Assembly (NCBI GenBank): GCA_028284625.1
Contig: JANQRH010000009.1
Span: 186,001-250,000 of the forward strand
Source: Afifellaceae bacterium
Lineage (GTDB): Bacteria > Pseudomonadota > Alphaproteobacteria > Rhizobiales > Afifellaceae
Direction of reading: 5' to 3'
DNA length: 64,000 nt
Positions 1-9,009 of the stretch are shown here, one piece after another (the stretch's first letter is position 1; the number at the start of each line of letters is the position of its first letter). The translations under genes and the position numbers were made by a program. The notes beneath the pieces are model-generated. The model had not been told where the DNA came from. It ran no database searches and saw only the letters and a list, made by a program, of their open reading frames with translations.

Positions 1-856
1 GGAAGCGCCGCCCGACCATCTGCGGGCTCTCGGTAAAACCGGAGAGCTTGGCGCGCATCATGTCGTGGCGGATTTGAAGCTGCGGGCTGTCGACTGCGTC
101 CCAGTGCGGGCTCTGGCGCGCCGCCTGCTCAAGCTGGTTGAGGCGCTGGCGCGCCATCGGATGCGACTGCGCATAGGGATCGGCGTAGCGGGCGGAGAAC
201 ATTTGCTGGTCGGCGAAGCGTTCAAACGTCGTCACCATCCCCTTGGCGGACTGGCCGGAGGCATTGAGGTAGGTGAGGGCTGCACGGTCGGCGGCGAGCT
301 CCTGCGCGCGGCGGTAGGTGAGCAGCGTGCGCAATCCCACGCCGGGCCCAGCCGACGTGGCGGCGGCGCCCATCTGCGTGGCGGACGAGGAGCCGGCGGC
401 CGCACCCGCCATCATGCCGGCGACGCCGAGCGCGCTGACGACGGCGCCGATGGCCTGCGCGCGCGCCACCTCGTTGCGCAGGCCTTCCAGATGGCCCCCG
501 GCCAGATGGCCGGTCTCATGCGCCAGGACACCGATGACCTCGTTGGGGGTCTTGGCCTGAAGCAATACGCCGGTGTTGATCACCATGCGGCGACCGGTGG
601 CGACAAAGGCGTTGAACTCCTTGCTCAGCACCAGAACGATTTCCGCGTCGCCTGAGCTGATGCCGGCGGCGGAGAAGATCGGCTGCGCATAATCGCGCAG
701 CAGCACCTCGATCTCGGCGTCGCGGATAATCGGGGCGCGGCGGTTCTGCGCTTCGGCGACAGGCGGCAGCGCGATCGCAGCCGCGCAGGCGAACGGCAAG
801 GCGCCGGCGCGAAGTGCGGCGAGGCTGGACTTCACCTGCAGCATGCGATTTGGCAT
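1..856 (-). CDS. M48 family zinc metalloprotease (C-terminus cut by window edge)
   Basis: Reading leftward from 856, the protein opens with a basic-then-hydrophobic signal peptide ending near PVAEAQ, then a conserved M48 peptidase domain. The zinc motif HETGH follows the segment PNEVIGVLA, and a downstream AxDR-type segment (ELAADRAAL) supplies the third metal-ligand region. Together these match the periplasmic BepA/YfgC-type M48 peptidases, which degrade or refold misassembled outer-membrane proteins. A second ATG at 844 is also possible; no strong ribosome site separates the two. The 3' end, where a tetratricopeptide region would lie in this family, is beyond position 1. The next gene is divergent. 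Confidence 0.85.
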   Translation of the reverse strand, partial: MPNRMLQVKSSLAALRAGALPFACAAAIALPPVAEAQNRRAPIIRDAEIEVLLRDYAQPIFSAAGISSGDAEIVLVLSKEFNAFVATGRRMVINTGVLLQAKTPNEVIGVLAHETGHLAGGHLEGLRNEVARAQAIGAVVSALGVAGMMAGAAAGSSSATQMGAAATSAGPGVGLRTLLTYRRAQELAADRAALTYLNASGQSAKGMVTTFERFADQQMFSARYADPYAQSHPMARQRLNQLEQAARQSPHWDAVDSPQLQIRHDMMRAKLSGFTESPQMVGRRF

Positions 857-942
857 AGCTTTGTTATACGAGCGCTGAAATGCGGCAAATCTGACCCTCC
901 CGGCCTGCCTACCCAACCCAGGCGACGAAAGAAACGCAAGTT

Positions 943-2094
943 ATGTTGAAGGCTTCGCGACGAAGCGCCGTTGAGCCATTTTTGGCCATGGACGTGATGG
1001 CGGCGGCGGCGGAATTGGAGGCCGCCGGGCGGAATATCGTTCATATGGAGGTGGGCCAGCCGGGCGCGCCGGCGCCGAAGGCCGTTCTGGCGGCAGCGGC
1101 TGAGGCGCTGGCCGACGGGCGGCTCGGCTACACCGAAGCGCTGGGCATACGCGCGCTCAGGGAGCGCATCGCCCGCCACTATCGGGAGGCCTACGGCATC
1201 GATGTGTCGCCGGGCCGGGTGATGGTGACGACCGGCTCGTCGGGCGGCTTCAACCTCACATTCCTCGGGGCTTTCAATCCGGGCGACCGCATTGCCTTGG
1301 CGATGCCGGGCTATCCGGCCTACCGCAACATTCTGAAGGCGTTCAGCCTTGAGGCGGTCGAGATCGAGGTGGGCCCGGAAACCCGCTGGGCGATTTCCGC
1401 CGAACAGCTTGAGGATCTGCACAGACAGTCGCCGCTCGCCGGCGTGCTTGTGGCGAGCCCGGCCAATCCGACCGGCACGATGACGGAGGGCGGCGAGCTT
1501 GAGCGGATTGCAACGTTCTGCCACGCCAACGGCATCCGCTTCCTGTCCGACGAGATCTACCACGGCCTGGTCTATGCCGGTCAGGCGGAGACGGCGCTGC
1601 GCTTCTCTGACAGTGCGATCATCATCAACTCGTTCTCCAAGTACTATTGCATGACCGGTTGGCGGGTTGGATGGCTGGTGCTGCCAGAAGACCTGATGCG
1701 GCCGTTCGAGCGGCTGTCGCAGTCGCTTTATATCTCCGTGCCGGAACTGTCGCAGCGCGCCGCGGTTAATGCGTTCGAGTCCACTGACGAGCTTGAAGCG
1801 GTAAAGGCGGGATACGCGCGCAACCGCACGCGGTTGCTGGAGCGCCTTCCGGGGCTCGGCTTCGACGAGTTCCTGCCGGTGGACGGCGCCTTCTATGTCT
1901 ACGCCTCCGTGGCGCGATTCACGAACGATGCGCTCGATTTCTCCAAACGTATGCTGAACGAGGCGGGCGTGGCGGCGACGCCGGGTCCCGACTTCGATCA
2001 CGGGCGCGGACATCGCTATGTCCGCTTCTCCTTTGCGGGGACGGAGGCCGATATCGCCGAGGGGATCGATCGCTTGGCGCACTGGCTCAGATGA
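943..2094 (+). CDS. PLP-dependent class I/II aminotransferase
   Basis: This 383-residue protein is a fold-type I aminotransferase. The substrate loop VGQPGAPAPK is near the N-terminus, the SPANPTGT segment is mid-protein, and the Schiff-base lysine lies in NSFSKYYCMTGWRVGW. The length is normal for the aspartate/aromatic aminotransferase superfamily, and the exact amino-acid substrate cannot be read from sequence. Its stop overlaps the start of the following LysE-type exporter by four bases, so the two are probably co-transcribed. That pairing hints at handling of an amino acid that is also exported, which is an inference. Upstream it is divergent from the M48 protease. Confidence 0.88.
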   Translation: MLKASRRSAVEPFLAMDVMAAAAELEAAGRNIVHMEVGQPGAPAPKAVLAAAAEALADGRLGYTEALGIRALRERIARHYREAYGIDVSPGRVMVTTGSSGGFNLTFLGAFNPGDRIALAMPGYPAYRNILKAFSLEAVEIEVGPETRWAISAEQLEDLHRQSPLAGVLVASPANPTGTMTEGGELERIATFCHANGIRFLSDEIYHGLVYAGQAETALRFSDSAIIINSFSKYYCMTGWRVGWLVLPEDLMRPFERLSQSLYISVPELSQRAAVNAFESTDELEAVKAGYARNRTRLLERLPGLGFDEFLPVDGAFYVYASVARFTNDALDFSKRMLNEAGVAATPGPDFDHGRGHRYVRFSFAGTEADIAEGIDRLAHWLR

Positions 2095-2702
2095 GCTTCC
2101 TGTCGGCCGGGCTCAACGGCTTCCTGCTCGGCGCCGGCCTTATCATCGCTATTGGCGCACAGAACGCCTTCGTGCTTCGGCAGGGACTGAAAGGCGAGTT
2201 CGTCTTTGTCGTCTGTCTCGTCTGCTCCGTCTCCGATGCGCTTCTGATTACCGCGGGCGTGGCCGGGCTCGGCACGCTGGTGCGTCAATCGCCGACGGCG
2301 CTTCTCGTGGTCACGGCGGGCGGAGCGGTGTTTCTGTTTGTCTATGGCTTGCTCGCCTTTCGCCGTGCCATGCGTCCTGCTGCGATAAAGGCGGAGGGCG
2401 ATGCGCGCGGACTGAACGTAGCAATTGCGACGTGCCTGGCGCTCACGTTCCTCAATCCGCACGTCTATCTCGACACCGTGCTGCTTTTGGGGAGCTTGTC
2501 GGCGCGCTATCCGGGCGAGCTGCGTGTCGCGTACGGTGTCGGCGCGGTGCTTGCCTCGTTTACCTGGTTCTTTGCGCTCGGCTACGGCGCGCGATTGCTG
2601 GCGCCGTTCTTTGCCAAGCCGCGTGCCTGGCAAGTGCTCGATATCGGCATTGGGATCGTGATGTGGATGATCGCCGCGCGTCTGGCGATGGGGCTGTTCT
2701 AG
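2091..2702 (+). CDS. LysE/ArgO family amino-acid exporter
   Basis: The 203-residue integral membrane protein begins with the family signature GAGLIIAIGAQNAFVLRQG and has about six hydrophobic segments, as expected for LysE/ArgO exporters of basic amino acids. The segment LALTFLNPHVYLDT matches the second conserved Asn-Pro region of the family. The ATG overlaps the TGA of the aminotransferase gene in an ATGA junction, indicating translational coupling. Lysine or arginine is the usual substrate of the closest named families, but specificity is not provable here. Confidence 0.88.
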   Translation: MSFLSAGLNGFLLGAGLIIAIGAQNAFVLRQGLKGEFVFVVCLVCSVSDALLITAGVAGLGTLVRQSPTALLVVTAGGAVFLFVYGLLAFRRAMRPAAIKAEGDARGLNVAIATCLALTFLNPHVYLDTVLLLGSLSARYPGELRVAYGVGAVLASFTWFFALGYGARLLAPFFAKPRAWQVLDIGIGIVMWMIAARLAMGLF

Positions 2703-2710
2703 CGGTTCGG

Positions 2711-3112
2711 CTAGTTCGCCTTGGCGAGCGCCCGCACGTCGGGGTCGTCGCCGATCTTTCTCAGCACATCCACCGACGTGCGCGCGAGGCTCAAAAAGTG
2801 CGGATTGACCTCGTCGCCCTCGCTCACGGCCATGCCTTCGGCGGCCGGCTGGACCTGCAGAAAGCGATCGCCGGTCTCGTCGGCAAGATGAACCATCGCG
2901 GACGGTCCCGATCCGTCAGGCGCCGGCAGCATGAAGAGGAGGTCCGCCCCGACCGTCGCCGCAGCTTCCGCGATCCGGTCGGTCAAATCGCCTTTCGCCG
3001 TGTCGGCAAGCTCCAGCGCCAGCTTCAATTGTGCGCGGGGCAGATCGGCGCCGTCGGTGTTGACCAATCGCGGCCTGGTCGCCTTCGATCCGTTGTGGGT
3101 CATGATCGCCAT
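2711..3112 (-). CDS. Conserved hypothetical protein, 133 aa
   Basis: I do not recognise this family. The open frame extends upstream to 3274, but the likely start is the ATG at 3112 (MAIMTHNG), because the upstream extension is arginine- and proline-rich, unlike a conserved N-terminus. The protein is soluble, acidic and without a signal peptide. It contains helices rich in Ala/Leu (LALELADTAKGDLTDRIAEA) and a C-terminal segment ending ALAKAN. It is convergent with lysE and divergent from the acyl-CoA ligase gene. The start could also be 3103. The 281-base divergent spacer to the ligase start presumably carries both promoters. Confidence 0.55.
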   Translation of the reverse strand: MAIMTHNGSKATRPRLVNTDGADLPRAQLKLALELADTAKGDLTDRIAEAAATVGADLLFMLPAPDGSGPSAMVHLADETGDRFLQVQPAAEGMAVSEGDEVNPHFLSLARTSVDVLRKIGDDPDVRALAKAN

Positions 3113-3393
3113 GACAGTCAGGTTATCGTCGCAAGTGGCAACACTTTGGTGCAAATAAGGTTTCTTGCGCCGAAACCATGACAGGAGCGGACGGGGCGGC
3201 GATATCGTTCGTTCCCTCAGGAATCCGCGGGCTGTCGCATTCACGCTCGCCTGTCCGTTAGCGTAATGCGGCAAGAATGCGCCGATCGCCGTGCGTCAGT
3301 GTGGCCAAAAAAGCTGGTCAGGCCCGGCGAAATCTCTCAGCATCGAATCCAAAGAACAAAAGCAAACGGGACAATCGCGGAGAGGAACGCACG

Positions 3394-5013
3394 ATGCGCG
3401 GACTCATGCAGGACTGGCCGCTGCTCTGCCACAAGATCCTTGATCATGCGGCGACACATCACGGCGGGCGAGCGGTCGTCTCGCGCTCGGTTGAAGGCCC
3501 GATCCATCGCACAACCTACAGCGCCATCCATTCGCGAGCGCGCCGCGTCGCCAAGAAGCTCGATGCGGAGAATTTCGGGATCGGCCAGCGGGGCGCGACG
3601 CTCGCCTGGAACACGTGGCGGCACATGGAGGTGTGGTACGGACTGATGGGGGCGGGCGGCGTCTATCACACGCTCAATCCGCGGCTCTTTCCCGAGCAGC
3701 TGGCATGGATCGTCAACGACGCTGCCGACCGGATGCTTTTCGTCGACCTGACGTTCCTGCCGCTGGTGGAAAAGCTGCGCGACCAACTGAAAAGCGTCCA
3801 GCGCATCGTTGTGCTGACGGATGCCGCGCACATGCCCGACACGCCGCTCGATGCGGAGCCATACGAAGAATGGCTGGCGGCCGACGACGATTTCGCCTGG
3901 CGCGAGGTCGACGAAGATGCCGCCGCCGGCATGTGCTACACCTCCGGCACGACGGGAAACCCGAAGGGCGTCGTCTATTCGCACCGGTCCAATGTGCTGC
4001 ACGCATTGGCCGGCAACATGCCGGACATGCTCGGCCTGGCAAGCCGCGATCGTCTGATGCCGGTCGTGCCGATGTTCCACGCCAATTGCTGGGCGTTGGC
4101 CTATATCGCGCCGCTGGTCGGCGCTTCGCTCGTCATGCCCGGCGGCAAGCTCGACGGCGCGTCTGTCTATGAGCTGCTGGACCAGGAGAAAGTGACGATC
4201 ACGGCGGCTGTGCCGACGATCTGGATGATGCTGCTGCAGCATCTTCAGGAGACGGGCCACGAACTTCCACATCTTGAGCGCGTCGTAATTGGCGGCGCTG
4301 CCTGTCCGCGCTCGATGATCGAAGTCTTTGAGAACCGCTACGACGTCTCCGTCATGCATGCCTGGGGCATGACGGAGATGAGCCCGATCGGCACCATCTG
4401 CACGCTGAAGCCGGAGCTTGTTGACCTCGCGGGAGGCGCGCGACTGGATGTGCAGGAGAAGCAGGGCCATGCGCCGTTCACCGTTGAGATGAAGGTGAGC
4501 GATGACGACGGCAACGAATTGCCGCGGGACGGCAAGACGTTCGGGCGGCTGAAGGTGCGCGGGCCGGCGATCGCGCGCGCCTATTTCGGCGACGAAGCAG
4601 AGGTCCTCGACGAGGATGGCTATTTCGACACCGGCGACGTCGCGCATATCGATGCGCACGGCTACATGCGGGTGACCGATCGCTCCAAGGACGTGATCAA
4701 GTCCGGCGGCGAGTGGATATCCTCCATCGAACTGGAGAACCTCGCTATGGGCCATCCCGGCGTAGCGGAGGCGGCGGTCATCGGTGTCTATCACATGAAG
4801 TGGGACGAGCGGCCGTTGCTGATCGTCGTGCCGAAGACGGACGATGCGCCGACGCGCGAGGCGCTGCTCGATTACATGCGGCCGCAGGTCGCCAAATGGT
4901 GGGTGCCGGACGATGTGGTGTTCGTGGATGAGATCCCGCACACGGCGACAGGCAAGATCCAGAAGACGGCGCTGCGCGAAATGTTCAAGGACTATCGCTT
5001 GCCGGAGGGCTGA
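3394..5013 (+). CDS. AMP-dependent acyl-CoA synthetase, DmdB-like (3-methylmercaptopropionyl-CoA ligase family)
   Basis: At 539 residues this is a full-length ANL-superfamily ligase that activates a carboxylic acid with ATP and CoA. The AMP-binding P-loop-like motif [12 protein letters not shown] lies near residue 185, WGMTEMSP is the A5 region, YFDTGDVA is A7, and the catalytic lysine is in [12 protein letters not shown] near the C-terminus. The stretches [14 protein letters not shown] and [12 protein letters not shown] are typical of the DmdB / medium-chain branch. The start at 3394 is preferred over 3277 because GGAGAGGA lies 7 bases upstream. The substrate may be methylmercaptopropionate or a medium-chain fatty acid; the rest of a dmd pathway is not in the window. 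Confidence 0.88.
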   Translation: MRGLMQDWPLLCHKILDHAATHHGGRAVVSRSVEGPIHRTTYSAIHSRARRVAKKLDAENFGIGQRGATLAWNTWRHMEVWYGLMGAGGVYHTLNPRLFPEQLAWIVNDAADRMLFVDLTFLPLVEKLRDQLKSVQRIVVLTDAAHMPDTPLDAEPYEEWLAADDDFAWREVDEDAAAGMCYTSGTTGNPKGVVYSHRSNVLHALAGNMPDMLGLASRDRLMPVVPMFHANCWALAYIAPLVGASLVMPGGKLDGASVYELLDQEKVTITAAVPTIWMMLLQHLQETGHELPHLERVVIGGAACPRSMIEVFENRYDVSVMHAWGMTEMSPIGTICTLKPELVDLAGGARLDVQEKQGHAPFTVEMKVSDDDGNELPRDGKTFGRLKVRGPAIARAYFGDEAEVLDEDGYFDTGDVAHIDAHGYMRVTDRSKDVIKSGGEWISSIELENLAMGHPGVAEAAVIGVYHMKWDERPLLIVVPKTDDAPTREALLDYMRPQVAKWWVPDDVVFVDEIPHTATGKIQKTALREMFKDYRLPEG

Positions 5014-5055
5014 GGCTGCGGATATCTGTCAGCTGTCGACTTCGGGAAGCCGGCA

Positions 5056-6000
5056 ATGAGACGATCTTATGTGTTGCGCCGGTCGCGAGCCGCCGACTGG
5101 GCGCGGATTTGCGGCGGCTTGGCGGTGCCAGTCCTGGTCCTGGCCGCGATCGGCACGCGCGTGTCGCTGGTGCCCACGGCAGCGCTTGTGCCAGTGCTGG
5201 CGGTCGGCTTCTTGCTGGGGCTCGCGGCACTTGGCGTTGCCATCTATGCGCTCACCGATGTGTGGAAGAACGGCGCGACTGGTGGCGGCGCGGCGATTGC
5301 CGGCATCGTCTATGCGCTGCCGACGCATGTTCTGCTCGGCGTGATCGCCGCGGCCGCAATCACCTATCCGCGGCTCACGGACGTCTCGACGAGTGTGGCC
5401 GAGCCGCCGGAATTCATCGCCGCCGCCAGCCAGCATCGTTCTCCGCCAGGTGAAGGCTTCACGCAGCAGCAGGACGCCTATCCCGACATCATCACGCGCT
5501 TCTATCCGATGCCGCTCGGCGATGTTTACGCCGCCGCGCGCGAGATCATCGAAGGCCGCGGCTGGACCATCACGCGGGATTCGCGGCCGACGGTCATGCC
5601 GGAGGCCAGTCCGGAAGCCGAGGACGCTCCGGCCAGTGAAACGGAGGACATCCTTCGGGCGCTGGCGCAAAAGAGCGTCATGACACAGTCGCGCGGCACT
5701 CCTTTGCCGCCGGGCGCTGAGGCAGGCGGCGATCAACCGCTGCTGAATGTCGGCAGTCAGGCGATCATCGAGGCGACCGCCCCGACGCTGGTCTTCGGCT
5801 TTCCCGACGACGTGGTCATCCGCATGCGCGGGTCTTTCGAAAGCACGGACGTCGACATGCGGTCGGCCTCTCGTAGCGGGCAGCACGATCTCGGCCAGAA
5901 TGCGCGGCGGATCAGATGGTTCTTCGGCAGGCTCGACGCAGCACTTCAGCTTGACCCGGACGCCAGGTCCTCGTCCGGGCTGGCGTCCTTCGGGCGGTAG
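5056..6000 (+). CDS. DUF1499 domain membrane protein
   Basis: The 314-residue protein has three hydrophobic segments in its first 110 residues (AVPVLVLAAIG, LVPVLAVGFLLGLAALG, HVLLGVIAAAAIT), followed by a DUF1499 domain. That domain ends with the characteristic DVDMRSASRSGQHDLGQNA segment and a FFGRLDAALQ helix. A Pro/Glu-rich insert (residues about 178-200) interrupts the domain compared with compact members. Function of the family is not established. It starts 42 bases after the acyl-CoA ligase, and its 3' end overlaps the convergent MBL-fold gene by 55 bases. Confidence 0.8.
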   Translation: MRRSYVLRRSRAADWARICGGLAVPVLVLAAIGTRVSLVPTAALVPVLAVGFLLGLAALGVAIYALTDVWKNGATGGGAAIAGIVYALPTHVLLGVIAAAAITYPRLTDVSTSVAEPPEFIAAASQHRSPPGEGFTQQQDAYPDIITRFYPMPLGDVYAAAREIIEGRGWTITRDSRPTVMPEASPEAEDAPASETEDILRALAQKSVMTQSRGTPLPPGAEAGGDQPLLNVGSQAIIEATAPTLVFGFPDDVVIRMRGSFESTDVDMRSASRSGQHDLGQNARRIRWFFGRLDAALQLDPDARSSSGLASFGR

Positions 6001-6890
6001 CGGGCGGACAGGGCCGGGGGACCGTCGGCCGTGATGGCGCCGCGCGCGATCAGGTCTTCCAGATGCGCGAGCGTCGACAAAGCCGCGGCGGGCGCAAGCC
6101 TAGCTTCCAATCCCTGGTAGACCGCGGCGACGATCTCCGGGATCGTGCGATGGCCACGCCCGAGCGCCTCCAGGATCGCAGCCTCGCGGGCCACTCGGTG
6201 CGCCTTGAGCCCTTCGGCATAGGCATGGCCGTCGTTGATTTCACCGCCATGCGCCGGCAGGTAGCGGTGCTCCGACCGAGCAAGAAGGCGATCGAGTGAG
6301 GCCATGTAGACGGCCATGGCGCCGTCCGGCGGGGCGACGATTGTCGTCGACCAGCCCATCACGTGGTCGCCTGAAAACAGCACGCCTTCATCGAGCAATG
6401 CCAGCGCGATGTGGTTGACGGTATGGCCGGGTGTCGCGATCGCCTGAAGACCGGCGCCGGAGGCTTCGACGATGTCGCCGTCGGCGAGCGTTGCGTCGGG
6501 TGTGAAGTCGGTGTCGCCGGCCGCCTCGATCCGCCGGTTTTCGCCCGCGTGCGGCGGGCGCGCAAAGGCATGGGGCCCGGCGGCAAGCACTTGCGCGCCC
6601 GTCATGGCTTTCAGTCGCTCTGTCCCCGCTGAATGATCACGATGGGTATGTGAGACAAGAATATGGGTGACCCTAGCGCCACCGATGGCGCGTCGCAGCG
6701 CTTCGATGTGATCGGGGTCGTCGGGCCCGGGATCGATGAGCGCAAGCTCGGCCGTGCCGACAAGAAACGTGTTGGTGCCGGCAAAGGTGAACGGCCCGGG
6801 ATTGGCGGCCGTGACGCGCCGCACGCCGGGCAGAAGCTCAACGGCTTCGCCGTAACGCGGGTCGAAGTCGCGGTCGAAGGTCAGCGTCAT
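5946..6890 (-). CDS. MBL-fold metallo-hydrolase (glyoxalase II-like)
   Basis: This is a metallo-beta-lactamase fold hydrolase with the zinc motif HTHRDHS near residue 85, an upstream TNTFLVG segment, and downstream TPGHTVNH and SGDHVMGW metal-ligand regions. The C-terminal 90 residues form the helical winged domain found in LACTB2-like members (GHRTIPEIV, LAHLEDLIARG). An upstream ATG at 6914 exists, but it falls inside the interspersed repeat at 6901-7004, so the ATG at 6890 (MTLTFDRD, 314 aa) is preferred. It is convergent with DUF1499. Substrate unknown: a thioester or phosphodiester hydrolase role is plausible. Confidence 0.82.
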   Translation of the reverse strand: MTLTFDRDFDPRYGEAVELLPGVRRVTAANPGPFTFAGTNTFLVGTAELALIDPGPDDPDHIEALRRAIGGARVTHILVSHTHRDHSAGTERLKAMTGAQVLAAGPHAFARPPHAGENRRIEAAGDTDFTPDATLADGDIVEASGAGLQAIATPGHTVNHIALALLDEGVLFSGDHVMGWSTTIVAPPDGAMAVYMASLDRLLARSEHRYLPAHGGEINDGHAYAEGLKAHRVAREAAILEALGRGHRTIPEIVAAVYQGLEARLAPAAALSTLAHLEDLIARGAITADGPPALSARYRPKDASPDEDLASGSS

Positions 6891-6900
6891 CGGCGAGGTC

Positions 6901-7004
6901 AGAGCCTTATCCATTCTGATCCAATCAGAACGGAGGCTCTATGTCTTTGCTGGAGCATGATCTTGTCCGAAAACCGGTGTCCACTTTTCGGGATCATGCT
7001 CTAG
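6901..7004. repeat. Interspersed palindromic repeat, copy 1 (bipartite form)
   Basis: The core is an inverted repeat with arms GAGCATGATC (6953-6962) and GATCATGCTC (6992-7001), separated by CCGAAAACCGG plus a short AT-richer stretch. It is preceded by a second hairpin at 6901-6940 with outer arms AGAGCC / GGCTCT and inner arms CCATTCTGAT / ATCAGAACGG. The same two-part layout recurs at 55714-55815, and the core alone at 35310-35358. The left edge lies just inside the extended reading frame of the MBL gene, and the right edge supplies the TAG stop of the ABC ATPase gene. Confidence 0.85.
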
Positions 7005-7993
7005 CCTGGCTCGGGGCCGTCCTCAGGCACCCATCCTTCTGCAACGCCGTGGCAGGCATGCTGAACGGCGCCCGCAGCCATCAGCGCCGGCGGCTTTTCC
7101 CTGCAGATATCGCGGGCATATTGGCAGCGCGGGTGGAACGCGCAGCCGGCCGGCGGGTCGAAGGGGGAGGGCAGCTCGCCCTCAAGCTTGATCTTCATGC
7201 GCTGCCGCTCGGGATCAGCTATCGGCGTGGCGGAAAGCAGCGCCCGCGTATAGGGATGCTGCGGTCGCTGAAAGATGTCATCGACCGGTGCGATCTCCAC
7301 GGGGCGGCCGAGATACATCACCATCACGTCGTCGGCGACGAAGCGCACGACGGACAGATCGTGGCTGATGAAGAGATAGGTCAGGCCGAATTCATCCTGG
7401 AGGTCGGCCAGGAGATTTAAGATCTGCGCCTGGATGGAGACGTCGAGCGCCGAGACCGGCTCGTCGAGGACGATGATCTTCGGCTCCAGCATCAAGGCGC
7501 GGGCCACGGCGATCCGCTGGCGCTGGCCGCCGGAGAACATGTGCGGATAGCGCGCATAATGCTCCGGTCGCAGGCCGACGCGGCTCAGCATGTCGAGGGC
7601 CTTTGCGCGTCGCGCCGCAGCGTTGAGGCTGGTGTTGATGACCAGCGGCTCTTCCAGGATCGATCCGACCTTCTGGCGTGGATTGAGCGAGCCGTAAGGG
7701 TCCTGGAAGACGATCTGCACCGTGCGGCGCAGATCCTTCAGCTTCGCCGGCTCGCGCGCCACGTCAACGCCGTCGATCACCAGTTTGCCGGCCGTCGCCG
7801 GCTCAATCATCGTGACGAGCCGCGCCAGCGTTGACTTCCCGCAGCCGGATTCGCCCACCACAGCCAAGGTCTTTCCCGCTTCGACCGTGAAGGTGGCGTC
7901 AGCAAGCGCCTTGACGGTCGCCGGCTCGCGAAAGGCGCCACGCCCGACGCTGTAATGGCGCGCCAGATCGGCGGCATCGATGACATTGCTCAT
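7001..7993 (-). CDS. Peptide/nickel-type ABC transporter ATP-binding protein, DppF/OppF-like
   Basis: The 330-residue ATPase has Walker A GESGCGKST, the ABC signature FSGGQRQRIAVARAL, Walker B IIVLDEPVSALDVS and H-loop FISHDLSVV. It also carries the C-terminal cysteine-bearing extension (PPAGCAFHPRCQYA) that defines the oligopeptide/dipeptide importer ATPases. The ATG at 7993 has AGGAGG seven bases upstream and overlaps the stop of the preceding DppD-like gene by four bases, so the longer frame to 8080 is rejected. Its TAG stop is the terminal CTAG of the interspersed repeat, implying that repeat insertion or drift fixed the present C-terminus. Confidence 0.92.
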   Translation of the reverse strand: MSNVIDAADLARHYSVGRGAFREPATVKALADATFTVEAGKTLAVVGESGCGKSTLARLVTMIEPATAGKLVIDGVDVAREPAKLKDLRRTVQIVFQDPYGSLNPRQKVGSILEEPLVINTSLNAAARRAKALDMLSRVGLRPEHYARYPHMFSGGQRQRIAVARALMLEPKIIVLDEPVSALDVSIQAQILNLLADLQDEFGLTYLFISHDLSVVRFVADDVMVMYLGRPVEIAPVDDIFQRPQHPYTRALLSATPIADPERQRMKIKLEGELPSPFDPPAGCAFHPRCQYARDICREKPPALMAAGAVQHACHGVAEGWVPEDGPEPG

Positions 7994-8964
7994 GCCGCGT
8001 CCCTCCTGGCGTTTCGTGGATAGTGACAAAGTGCCGAGCCGAGCGCGTCCGGCTGCTTCGGCGGCGCGATCTTGCGGCACATGTCGGTGGCGTGGTCGCA
8101 GCGTGGGTTGAAGAGGCAGCCATCCGGCTGATCACCCTGACCAGGAACGACACCGGGGATAGCGGGCAGCCGATCGTCGGTGGCGCGATCGGGCAACGCC
8201 GCCAGCAATGCGGCAGTGTAGGGATGGTGCGGACGCGCGAAGAGGCCGCGGACGTCGCGCCGTTCCACCTGCTGGCCGGCATATTGCACGACCACGCGCT
8301 GCGCAGTTTCCGCGACCACGCCCATGTCATGCGTGATCAGGACCAGGCCCATGCCGGTGTCGCGCTGCAACCGAAGAAGCAGGTCGAGGATCTGCGCCTG
8401 GATGGTGACATCAAGTGCGGTGGTCGGCTCATCGGCGATCAACAGCTTCGGCCGGCAGGCGAGCGCCATGGCGATCATCACGCGCTGGCTCATGCCGCCG
8501 GAGAGCTGATGGGGAAAGGCGGATAGCCGCCGCTCCGGCTCTGGAATGCCGACTTCGTTCAAGAGCTCGACAGTGCGCTGGCGCCGGGCGCTGCGGTCCA
8601 TGCCGAGATGCGTTTTCAGCGACTCGCCGATCTGGAAGCCGACCGTGAAGCAGGGGTTCAGGCTGGCGATCGGCTCCTGGAAGATCATGGCTAGATCGCG
8701 TCCGATCACCTGGCGGCGGCGGACAGGCGAGAGCGTGGCGAGGTCCTCGGCTCCGAAACGCATCCGCTCCGCCGTCACCGTGGCGGCGCTTGGCAGGAGC
8801 CCCATCACAGCGAGCATGGCGACGGATTTGCCGGACCCCGACTCCCCGACGATTGCCAAGACCTCGCCGGAATCGACATCGAGGTCGACCCCATCGACCG
8901 CCGTAAACGGACCGGCCGCGGTGGCGAAGGTGACGGAGAGCTTGCGGACTTCAAGAAGGGGCAT
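7990..8964 (-). CDS. Peptide/nickel-type ABC transporter ATP-binding protein, DppD/OppD-like
   Basis: The 324-residue first ATPase of the importer has Walker [10 protein letters not shown], signature [17 protein letters not shown], Walker [15 protein letters not shown] and H-loop LITHDMGVV. It ends in the oligopeptide-family C-terminal motif with clustered cysteines ([18 protein letters not shown]). Two non-identical ATPases are the rule for this importer class, and the DppF-like partner follows with ATGA overlap. AAGGAG lies upstream of the ATG at 8964. It acts at the inner face of the cytoplasmic membrane to power uptake. Confidence 0.92.
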   Translation of the reverse strand: MPLLEVRKLSVTFATAAGPFTAVDGVDLDVDSGEVLAIVGESGSGKSVAMLAVMGLLPSAATVTAERMRFGAEDLATLSPVRRRQVIGRDLAMIFQEPIASLNPCFTVGFQIGESLKTHLGMDRSARRQRTVELLNEVGIPEPERRLSAFPHQLSGGMSQRVMIAMALACRPKLLIADEPTTALDVTIQAQILDLLLRLQRDTGMGLVLITHDMGVVAETAQRVVVQYAGQQVERRDVRGLFARPHHPYTAALLAALPDRATDDRLPAIPGVVPGQGDQPDGCLFNPRCDHATDMCRKIAPPKQPDALGSALCHYPRNARRDAA

Positions 8965-9009
8965 GTGCTGCTCCTTCTCGTCTCTGTGGTCCGCTGAGCG
9001 TCATCACCC

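Noticed and set aside
3337-4941. Long minus-strand frame of 534 codons opposite the acyl-CoA ligase
   Set aside because: Arg/His-rich composition typical of the antisense shadow of a GC-rich gene; no family motif, and the sense strand has all ligase motifs.
6941-7420. Plus-strand frame starting in interspersed repeat 1
   Set aside because: The ATG and first residues come from the repeat itself (the same peptide appears at copy 3), and the rest is antisense to the ABC ATPase.
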